The notes below the pieces were generated by a model that was given only the letters and a program-made list of their open reading frames with translations, did no database searches and had not been told where the DNA came from. Below, in pieces: positions 1-5,354 of a DNA stretch of 6,426 nt. Source of the stretch: an uncultured Rhizobiaceae group bacterium (GTDB lineage: Bacteria; Pseudomonadota; Alphaproteobacteria; Rhizobiales; Rhizobiaceae); contig CALFBU010000156.1 of assembly GCA_937951455.1 (NCBI GenBank), positions 1 through 6,426 on the forward strand, given 5' to 3'. The position numbers and the translations under genes are program-made. Position 1 is the stretch's first letter. Each line of letters starts with the position of its first letter.

Positions 1-588
1 CGTTGCTGTAATGGATGCCTGTTTGACTGTATTGATGCCTGACGCACTATTTGAATTCGAGTATATAACACAATCATTAGCCGTCATGCTTGCTATACTG
101 GTCATATCAATCGCATTGATTGCTACAGTATCAAGTGCAACTACGCATACATTTTGCTCGCCGGCCAAAGACGCACTTGATTGAACTTTAATTGGCAAGG
201 CTTCAGAATTTATATACTGAATGATCATGGGTTTCCAAGTATAGGAAATATCGACAGTGACTTTTTTTCTATCTGTTGAAATTGATGTTAATATATCAGC
301 TGTATGGAGGCCGCCTTTTTTACCGATGGTTTGTAGCAAACTTGAATTTACATAATTTTTGGCAACTTCTTTAACCGTGTCATCCTTGGTGCTTACCAAA
401 CCAAGTTCTTTTGCACTTGCGAGTGCTGCTGCATCAGCTGCATCTTGTAGGTTAACTCTGGCATTATACAGAGAAGCATAATCAATTGCCACGCCACATC
501 CCATCATCAGCGGCAATGCAAGAATGCCCATGGTTGATGCGATGTTGCCATCTGTGTTTGTTAGATACTTTTTTATTCTTTTAAACAT
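1..588 (-). CDS. TadG/TadE-like Flp pilus assembly protein (partial, C-terminus beyond window)
   Basis: The 196 visible residues start at an ATG (588-586) and run open to the left edge. Residues 1-15 are short, basic and polar (MFKRIKKYL, then TDGN). One hydrophobic segment follows at about 16-37 (STMGILALPLMMGCGVAIDYA), then a helical stretch with YNARVNLQDAADAAALASAKEL at about 41-62. This is the usual N-terminus of the Putative Flp pilus-assembly TadE/G-like family. From about 148 there is a second recognisable block (CVVALD, then NDCVIYSNS), which in alphaproteobacterial relatives opens a Ser/Asn-rich extracytoplasmic region. The family helps assemble the Flp/Tad pilus used in surface attachment, anchored in the inner membrane with most of the chain outside. 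The ribosome site is weak (AGGG six bases before ATG). The gene is more AT-rich than its neighbours. The family call is fairly sure; TadG versus TadE-like cannot be settled without the C-terminus. Confidence 0.82.
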   Translation of the reverse strand, partial: MFKRIKKYLTNTDGNIASTMGILALPLMMGCGVAIDYASLYNARVNLQDAADAAALASAKELGLVSTKDDTVKEVAKNYVNSSLLQTIGKKGGLHTADILTSISTDRKKVTVDISYTWKPMIIQYINSEALPIKVQSSASLAGEQNVCVVALDTVAINAIDMTSIASMTANDCVIYSNSNSASGINTVKQASITAT

Positions 589-622
589 TAGCCACCCTAT
601 CAGTAGAAAAGGATACAAGATT

Positions 623-634
623 GATATTAATATC
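623..634. repeat. 12-bp perfect palindrome in the tad gene leader
   Basis: GATATTAATATC reads identically on both strands and ends 35 bp before the tad ATG. It overlaps the better candidate -10 (TATTAA, minus strand 632-627). The position fits an operator, but AT-rich palindromes also arise by chance. Confidence 0.4.
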
Positions 635-654
635 TGGTTTATAAACAACTCCAA
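627..654 (-). promoter_or_regulatory. candidate promoter for the tad gene
   Basis: On the minus strand TTGGAG (654-649, 3 of 6 to the sigma-70 -35) is followed after 16 bases by TATTAA (632-627, 4 of 6 to -10). A start near 620 would give a leader of about 30 nt. A promoter is needed somewhere between the terminator at 689-713 and the ATG at 588, so its presence is likely, but these exact hexamers are weak. Confidence 0.22.
637..646. repeat. 10-bp perfect palindrome in the tad gene leader
   Basis: GTTTATAAAC is a perfect palindrome two bases from the preceding one, with centres 13 bp apart. It lies in the spacer of the candidate promoter for the tad gene. No known regulator motif was recognised. 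Confidence 0.35.
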
Positions 655-688
655 TTCTCAAGTTCGCTATTTCCTTTTTTTTAATCAT

Positions 689-713
689 AAAAAAGGCGCG
701 TATAAACGCGCCT
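689..713 (-). terminator. rho-independent terminator of the soeABC operon
   Basis: On the minus strand a GC-only 6-bp stem (GGCGCG / CGCGCC, 712-707 and 700-695), extendable by one T-A pair, closes a 6-base AT loop and is followed directly by six T residues (694-689). It lies 25 bp after the soeC stop codon. The stem and U-tract are as expected for an intrinsic terminator acting on right-to-left transcription, so it separates soeABC from the tad gene. Confidence 0.9.
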
Positions 714-737
714 AAGTAATAATATTATCAGTATCTT

Positions 738-1646
738 TTAGTAATAAAGCGATACAGCATGTTCGGCTTCTGCAAAAAACAGCCAGCGTTCAACGAACAA
801 ACCTGCAATCATTGCAAGTGCAGCAACGGCAAAGAGAAAGCCGTTCGCACCAGCGATAAGCATAATAAGACAAACAACAATCGGTAGTCCTGCGCCCAGT
901 AACAATGAAATCATTCTAAGCTTGTTAGCGTGTTTGCGGCCAACCTGGTGAACCATTTCCTTGGTGAGATAGTTTTCACCAGAGTGCGGTTTTTCAAGCA
1001 GTTTAACTTTACCAATTGAGCCAAGACCTGTCGCAGTGCCCGCATCTGAACCACGCGAAGAAAGCGTTTCGCCAGATTGCCACCACATCAGTTTTGCACC
1101 CCAAGCTGCAACGATTGAAACAAGCGCAAAGAACGGGAGTGACACTACCGCAGCTTCCCAGTACCCAAAGCTGCCCGCCAGAAGAATACCGCATGTTAAA
1201 GCAAAAAGCATGTAACACACTGGTGTCAGAACGTTATTCCAGACGGGAACAGTTTTCATCTGTGTGTAAATCATTGCGGTCGTAAAAACAGTCGCAAGCG
1301 CACCAATGGCCATGATTAGCCCAAGCCAACCAATACGGTTATCAAAGAACACCCAGTTCAACGCATAAAATGCAAATAGAACCAATGTGAAAACTGCACA
1401 AACACCTTCACGAGACAACCACGAAGAACGCCATTGGCTGAATGCCCGCCAGGCGCGTTCTGGATGTCCCAAGTGGAAGGTTGAAGAGATAAGTCCGGCG
1501 ACCGCTAGCCCGCCTGCTATAAGTGAAGCAAAAAATGCCCCTACTCCACTTTCGGGCATGGGCACACCGAGACCTATCAGAGCGACGAAACCAAATCCCG
1601 CGCCCGATGTTACTGTAAAAAATATAACTGAAATTGCCGGATGCAT
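738..1646 (-). CDS. soeC: NrfD/DmsC-type membrane anchor subunit of sulfite dehydrogenase, SoeC
   Basis: The 302-residue protein is the integral membrane subunit that holds the catalytic SoeAB dimer to the cytoplasmic face of the inner membrane and passes its electrons to quinone. Eight hydrophobic segments are visible at about 5-27, 36-57, 83-104, 107-128, 141-163, 165-187, 246-266 and 269-289. A polar loop of about 58 residues separates helices 6 and 7. The family signature STFHLGHPERAW (55-66) follows helix 2, and the C-terminus ends FFAEAEHAVSLYY, typical of DmsC/SoeC-like anchors. No heme-binding motif was seen. The start is the ATG at 1646-1644, seven bases after GGAGG. An in-frame start 30 bases upstream would lie inside soeB and lacks this site. 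The ATG shares one base with the soeB stop (TAATG), so translation is probably coupled. The membrane-anchor role is secure; the sulfite-specific name rests on the soeA neighbour. Confidence 0.85.
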   Translation of the reverse strand: MHPAISVIFFTVTSGAGFGFVALIGLGVPMPESGVGAFFASLIAGGLAVAGLISSTFHLGHPERAWRAFSQWRSSWLSREGVCAVFTLVLFAFYALNWVFFDNRIGWLGLIMAIGALATVFTTAMIYTQMKTVPVWNNVLTPVCYMLFALTCGILLAGSFGYWEAAVVSLPFFALVSIVAAWGAKLMWWQSGETLSSRGSDAGTATGLGSIGKVKLLEKPHSGENYLTKEMVHQVGRKHANKLRMISLLLGAGLPIVVCLIMLIAGANGFLFAVAALAMIAGLFVERWLFFAEAEHAVSLYY

Positions 1647-2386
1647 TATAGCGCCTCCAAGGTTTTGTCTAACCAACCCAAAAACCCTTTGGCATCCAGT
1701 GCCTTGGCTTTTGGCGCTTCCGGTTCGACAGTAGAATGTGTTTTTGGTCGCGGAGGAAGATACTTGTTGACCGGCTTAGTACCCATTTCAGGCATCAAGT
1801 CCATGCCGCCTCGCTCTGCAACCAATTTTGATATATCGGATTCAGGATCCCCTAAATCACCAAAGTGACGCGCTTCCGCTGGACATGTTCTTACACAAGC
1901 TGGAATTTGATCTTCCTGTGGTAAATTATCATTATAAATACGGTCAACACAAAGCGTACATTTTTTCATGACGTTTTCAACCGGATCCATCTCACGCGCA
2001 CCATATGGGCACGACCAGGCACAAAGACCGCAACCAATGCACATGTCTTCGTCAACCAGAACAATACCGTCTTCTGCACGTTTATAGCTGGCACCTGTCG
2101 GACAAACGGTAACACAAGGCGCATCATCACAATGCAAGCATGATTTTGGAAAGTGAACAATGGATGCAGGCGCATCTTCTGGCGTTACTTCGAACGTATG
2201 AATGCGATTGAGCCAAGAACCAACGGGTTCAGCACCATAGGCATCCAGATCAGACAAAGGCGCACCGTAGCCACCTGTGTTCCATTCTTTACAGTTCACA
2301 ACGCAGGCATGACAGCCCACACATGTATCCAGATCGATTACGAGACCAAGTTTTTTGCCTGTGGTCTCAGTCGGTAGCGAGGTCAT
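1646..2386 (-). CDS. soeB: Four-cluster [4Fe-4S] ferredoxin-like subunit of sulfite dehydrogenase, SoeB
   Basis: The 246-residue protein is the electron-transfer subunit of the DmsB/PhsB/PsrB type, wiring the molybdenum site of SoeA to the membrane subunit. Sixteen cysteines form four cluster motifs: 22/25/28/32 (CVGCHACVVNC), 83/86/91/95 (CLHCDDAPCVTVC), 116/119/122/126 (CIGCGLCAWSC) and 143/146/164/168. As is usual in this family, the last cysteine of one motif is often followed by residues serving a partner cluster. No signal peptide is present, as expected for a cytoplasmic subunit. After the last cluster comes a Pro/Ala/Lys-rich linker (about 211-232) and a short amphipathic end (GFLGWLDKTLEAL) that may touch the membrane or SoeC. 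The ATG at 2386 overlaps the soeA stop as ATGA and has AAGGAG eight bases upstream; a GTG nine bases earlier falls within that site. The family call is very strong; pathway naming comes from the operon. Confidence 0.9.
   Translation of the reverse strand: MTSLPTETTGKKLGLVIDLDTCVGCHACVVNCKEWNTGGYGAPLSDLDAYGAEPVGSWLNRIHTFEVTPEDAPASIVHFPKSCLHCDDAPCVTVCPTGASYKRAEDGIVLVDEDMCIGCGLCAWSCPYGAREMDPVENVMKKCTLCVDRIYNDNLPQEDQIPACVRTCPAEARHFGDLGDPESDISKLVAERGGMDLMPEMGTKPVNKYLPPRPKTHSTVEPEAPKAKALDAKGFLGWLDKTLEAL
1654..1658 (-). promoter_or_regulatory. ribosome binding site of soeC
   Basis: GGAGG on the minus strand lies seven bases before the ATG at 1646 and inside the 3' end of soeB. It fixes the soeC start at 1646 rather than at the in-frame alternative at 1676. 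Confidence 0.8.
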
Positions 2387-5250
2387 TTCGTCCACTCCTT
2401 ACCATATTCAATATTAGTTGGAGATGATTTCGCACGCTTTTGTTTAGGGAACTGTGGCTCAGTTGGGCCGTCCTGATTAGGTGCTTTTTCAATATTCACT
2501 TTCAAATCAAACCATGCTGCCTGACCTGTAATTGGATCAGAGTTTGACCATCTCATACCATCCCCTTTAGGCGGCAATAATTCATGAATGAGATGGTTCA
2601 ACAAGAAACCTTTTTTAGCTTCAGGTGAATCTGGATCAAGGTTCCAAGCACCAGACCGCTTACCAATCGCATTCCAAGTCCACATGGTATTCACGTTGAC
2701 TGCTTCCATGCGTTTGACTTGAACCTTGATAGCTCCGTGGTGAGAAGAAACAAGCGCCCAGTCGCCATCTTTTAGGCCTTTTTCATCACAAATCTTGGAT
2801 GGTACAAACATCGGATTTGAACCATGGATTTGACGAAGCCAGGCGTTTTGTGAACCCCAAGAGTGATACATCGCAGCAGGGCGTTGTGTCAGCGCATTAT
2901 ACGGATAAAGCGTTTCGCTCACCGCATCGCCTTCGAAGGTTGGATACCAAGTTGGCAGCGGATCCATATTATCTCTGATACGCTGTTTATGCGTTTCAGG
3001 CGGGATTGGCTCCATATGCCCTTCTGCACAAAGTTGAAACTTTGCCAGAGGCTCGGAATATAATTGGAAGATATTTTCAACAGGTCCGTCTTGCAGACCC
3101 ATTTCAACAGCCCAGTCCTGCCAATGCTTGTTGGCATGTTTGAAGTATCGTGCTTCCTCCGGCAAATGCGCCTCGAAGAAACCGCCATTATCGATGTACG
3201 CCTGAACCTGATTTGGATTTGGTTCACCTCGACCATGCTTGTCGCCGTCCTTGCCACGCCAGCCAGCCAGAGGTCCCACGCCAGGTTTACGCTCATGGTT
3301 AGCCATATAGTCTGCATAGTCCTTGAATTTCGCAGTACCATCTTCATTGGTCATGCCCGGAAGCCCAAGACGCGCACCCAATTCAATCAGGACAGACTGG
3401 AACCCACGCACATCACGATTTTCACCTTGTGTCGCAGGATCAACCACCGGCCAGCGAATTGAGTCAGCCATGACATCAGGTTCGCAAATCGGACGGTCAA
3501 GAAGCGAAATACAATCATGACGCTCCAGATATGTTGTGTCAGGGAAAACAAGATCGGCGTAAGCGACCATTTCCGAATTGTAGGCATCCGCATAGATGAT
3601 TTTCGGAATAACGTAATTACCGTCTTTATCCTTATCCTCAAGCATGTTCATCACGCCTTTAGAATTCATCGACGAGTTCCAGGACATATTTGCCATATAC
3701 ATAAATAAGACATCAATCGGATATGGGTCTTGCGCATGGGCATTTGAAATCACCATGTGCATCATGCCATGGGCCGATAAAGGAGCGTCCCAAGAATATG
3801 CACGGTCAATACGCTGTGGCGTTACACCGTCTTCTTGAAGCAGCAAATCTTCAGGGCCACGCGGCATACCCAGAGGCGGACCAGCAAGTGGCGTGTTAGG
3901 AACCGAACCACCATGCGGCTTGGGTTGTGCTGCAACAGGGCGCGGATATGGCGGCTTGAAACGGAAACCACCCGGACAATCAATAGAGCCCAACAGGATT
4001 TGCAACAAGTGTAGCGAACGGCACGTCTGGAAACCATTTGAGTGAGCAGAAATACCGCGCATCGCATGGAAAGAAACCGGACGACCGATCATCTTGTCAT
4101 GTTTTTCACCCTTCATATCAACCCAAGGCTGATCGAGAATGATTTCTTTTTCAAATGCAGCTTCCGCAATCTCTTGCGCCAAACGCTTGATTTGCGAAAC
4201 GGGAACGCCTGTGCGCTCCGTTACACTTTCAGGCGCATACTCGTCTGACATATATTTATCAGCAAGCATTTCGAATACAGGACGCGCAACCTTGCCACGC
4301 GCATATTTGCACACACCTTGCAGCGCTGGCTTAACGCCTTTTGCATTGGATTTTACGGGCTTGCCAGTAGCGCGATCAGCGACCAAAATGTCACCATCTT
4401 TATCACGCGCAAACAAACCATGGTCAGCACCACCTGGATTATCGATCACAAGATGCGGTGCGTTTGTATAGCGAAGCAGATAATCAAGATCGACTTTACC
4501 CATCTTGAGCAATTCATGAACAAGCGACAGAATAAACAAACCGTCCGTTCCAGGCGTAATCCCAACCCATTCATCCGCAATCGCATTATAGCCAGTACGA
4601 ACCGGATTAACGCCAACAATCTTTTTGCCACGGCGTTTCATTTCCGCAAGGCCTAGCTTTATCGGGTTCGAATCATGATCTTCTGCAACGCCAAAAATCA
4701 TGAACATTTCCGACTTTGACCAATCAGGCGAACCAAATTCCCAAAACGCACCACCGAAGGTATAAATGCCACCAGCCGCCATGTTTACCGAACAAAAACC
4801 ACCGTGTGCTGCAAAGTTAGGCGTGCCAAATTGTTGCGCCCACCAACCCGTCATGGATTGCGATTGGTCACGGCCAGTAAAGAAAGCCAGTTTCTTGGGG
4901 TCTACATTGCGAATTTCGCTTAACCATTGCGTAGCGGTTGTTAGCGCCTCGTCCCAGCTGATTTCCTCGAACTCACCCTTGCCGCGCTCACCAACGCGCT
5001 TCATAGGCTTGTTCAATCGTGCAGGAGAATAGTGCTGCATGATGCCTGCAGACCCTTTGGCGCAAAGAACACCTTTGTTCACAGGATGATCGCGATTGCC
5101 TTCGATATAGCGAACCTTGGGCTGACCATCTTCGCCCTTGCGCAAGTGAACATTGATACCGCAACGACATGCGCACATGTAACAAGTGGTTTTACGCACT
5201 TCATCTGATACGTGTGGCGATTTATTCAATTCGCGATCATGCAGACCCAT
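2383..5250 (-). CDS. soeA: Molybdopterin catalytic subunit of cytoplasmic sulfite dehydrogenase, SoeA
   Basis: The 955-residue protein belongs to the DMSO reductase family of bis-molybdopterin enzymes and is most like SoeA, which oxidises sulfite to sulfate. An N-terminal [4Fe-4S] domain has Cys23, 26, 30 and 63 (TTCYMCACRCGINVH, then NKGVLCAKGSAG). The molybdopterin oxidoreductase core spans roughly 75-600. Cys153 in HGGFCSVN stands where this family places the residue that ligates molybdenum, as in the polysulfide/thiosulfate reductase branch. A Pro-rich stretch lies near 428-465, and the C-terminal dinucleotide-binding domain at about 780-900 (YNALTQRPAAMYHSWGSQNA). The N-terminus lacks a twin-arginine signal, so it should stay in the cytoplasm, matching SoeA and unlike PsrA, PhsA or DmsA. 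The start is ATG 5250, with GAAGGA seven bases upstream; a TTG five codons earlier overlaps that site. It is first in soeABC. The molybdoenzyme call is certain; sulfite as substrate is inferred from family resemblance, gene order and lack of a Tat signal. Confidence 0.85.
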   Translation of the reverse strand: MGLHDRELNKSPHVSDEVRKTTCYMCACRCGINVHLRKGEDGQPKVRYIEGNRDHPVNKGVLCAKGSAGIMQHYSPARLNKPMKRVGERGKGEFEEISWDEALTTATQWLSEIRNVDPKKLAFFTGRDQSQSMTGWWAQQFGTPNFAAHGGFCSVNMAAGGIYTFGGAFWEFGSPDWSKSEMFMIFGVAEDHDSNPIKLGLAEMKRRGKKIVGVNPVRTGYNAIADEWVGITPGTDGLFILSLVHELLKMGKVDLDYLLRYTNAPHLVIDNPGGADHGLFARDKDGDILVADRATGKPVKSNAKGVKPALQGVCKYARGKVARPVFEMLADKYMSDEYAPESVTERTGVPVSQIKRLAQEIAEAAFEKEIILDQPWVDMKGEKHDKMIGRPVSFHAMRGISAHSNGFQTCRSLHLLQILLGSIDCPGGFRFKPPYPRPVAAQPKPHGGSVPNTPLAGPPLGMPRGPEDLLLQEDGVTPQRIDRAYSWDAPLSAHGMMHMVISNAHAQDPYPIDVLFMYMANMSWNSSMNSKGVMNMLEDKDKDGNYVIPKIIYADAYNSEMVAYADLVFPDTTYLERHDCISLLDRPICEPDVMADSIRWPVVDPATQGENRDVRGFQSVLIELGARLGLPGMTNEDGTAKFKDYADYMANHERKPGVGPLAGWRGKDGDKHGRGEPNPNQVQAYIDNGGFFEAHLPEEARYFKHANKHWQDWAVEMGLQDGPVENIFQLYSEPLAKFQLCAEGHMEPIPPETHKQRIRDNMDPLPTWYPTFEGDAVSETLYPYNALTQRPAAMYHSWGSQNAWLRQIHGSNPMFVPSKICDEKGLKDGDWALVSSHHGAIKVQVKRMEAVNVNTMWTWNAIGKRSGAWNLDPDSPEAKKGFLLNHLIHELLPPKGDGMRWSNSDPITGQAAWFDLKVNIEKAPNQDGPTEPQFPKQKRAKSSPTNIEYGKEWTK
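2395..2400 (-). promoter_or_regulatory. ribosome binding site of soeB
   Basis: AAGGAG on the minus strand sits eight bases before the ATG at 2386, within the last codons of soeA. It decides for the ATG at 2386 over the in-frame GTG at 2395, which overlaps the site itself. Confidence 0.85.
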
Positions 5251-5257
5251 ACGAGCA

Positions 5258-5263
5258 TCCTTC
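5258..5263 (-). promoter_or_regulatory. ribosome binding site of soeA
   Basis: GAAGGA on the minus strand lies seven bases before the ATG at 5250 and rules against the in-frame TTG at 5265. Its first three bases (GAA) form the end of one arm of the inverted repeat 5261-5278, so a hairpin in the mRNA could partly mask it. Confidence 0.75.
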
Positions 5264-5278
5264 AAATGTAAATTTGAA
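5261..5278 (-). repeat. perfect inverted repeat overlapping the soeA ribosome binding site
   Basis: The arms TTCAAAT (5261-5267) and ATTTGAA (5272-5278) are exact reverse complements separated by four bases. The feature lies between the candidate -10 and the soeA start and shares three bases with the Shine-Dalgarno sequence. It could be a repressor operator at the transcription start or a weak RNA hairpin; its AT-rich arms make a DNA site more likely than a stable RNA structure. Confidence 0.5.
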
Positions 5279-5307
5279 ATTTTATTACACTAGTACAATT
5301 AACTTAA
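5279..5307 (-). promoter_or_regulatory. candidate sigma-70 promoter of soeABC
   Basis: On the minus strand TTAAGT (5307-5302, 3 of 6 to TTGACA) is followed after 17 bases by TAAAAT (5284-5279, 5 of 6 to TATAAT). Transcription would start near 5272, giving a leader of about 20 nt. The 104-bp gap, the new ribosome site and the surrounding inverted repeats favour an independent soeABC promoter rather than read-through only from the aminotransferase gene. A second -35-like TTGTCA (5324-5319) exists but has no good -10 at proper distance. Confidence 0.38.
5284..5299. repeat. imperfect palindrome within the soeA promoter spacer
   Basis: The 16-bp ATTACACTAGTACAAT has a perfect ACTAGT centre and symmetric ATT/AAT ends; two positions per arm break symmetry (12 of 16 bases symmetric). 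It fills most of the -35/-10 spacer of the candidate soeA promoter, a common position for repressor or MerR/GntR-type sites. No specific regulator can be named. Confidence 0.35.
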
Positions 5308-5339
5308 CTGGCACCAACTGACAAATAAATTGATACCAG
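5308..5339 (-). repeat. inverted repeat / stem-loop upstream of the soeA promoter
   Basis: CTGGCACCAA (5308-5317) and TTGATACCAG (5330-5339) are reverse complements at 8 of 10 bases, with a 12-base centre. In minus-strand RNA both mismatches become G-U pairs, giving a continuous 10-bp stem; in plus-strand RNA they would be C-A mismatches. The downstream sequence is AT-rich but has no proper U-run, so it is at best a weak terminator or 3'-end hairpin for the aminotransferase gene. As DNA it is a two-half-site operator with centres 22 bp apart, directly upstream of the candidate -35. Confidence 0.5.
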
Positions 5340-5354
5340 AAGTCTCAAAAATTA

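Noticed and set aside
625..646. CtrA-type site (TTAA-N7-TTAA) ahead of the tad gene
   Set aside because: Only one TTAA half is present at the proper spacing; the second does not match.
581..688. 35-codon minus-strand ORF between the terminator and the tad gene, overlapping its ATG
   Set aside because: It starts directly on the terminator U-tract, has no ribosome site, and its product resembles nothing recognisable; it is AT-rich leader read by chance.
1647..1676. Longer SoeC start ten codons upstream
   Set aside because: It would overlap soeB by about 30 bp and lacks a ribosome site; the ATG at 1646 has GGAGG at ideal spacing and the protein then begins as its family does.
2919..3347. 142-codon minus-strand ORF in another frame of soeA
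   Set aside because: Entirely inside soeA, whose own frame is intact and carries family motifs throughout; no independent start signal.
3064..3462. 132-codon plus-strand ORF opposite soeA
   Set aside because: It is antisense to a well-conserved part of soeA, has no ribosome site, and its protein has no recognisable domain; a shadow of the coding strand. The same holds for the other plus-strand ORFs at 1016-1285, 1387-1734, 4042-4656 and 4766-5032.
5251..5265. TTG start five codons upstream of the soeA ATG
   Set aside because: The TTG overlaps the GAAGGA ribosome site that serves the ATG at 5250.
5308..5339. Full rho-independent terminator for the aminotransferase gene
   Set aside because: The stem is good on the minus strand, but no run of U follows, so it is listed as a stem-loop or operator only.
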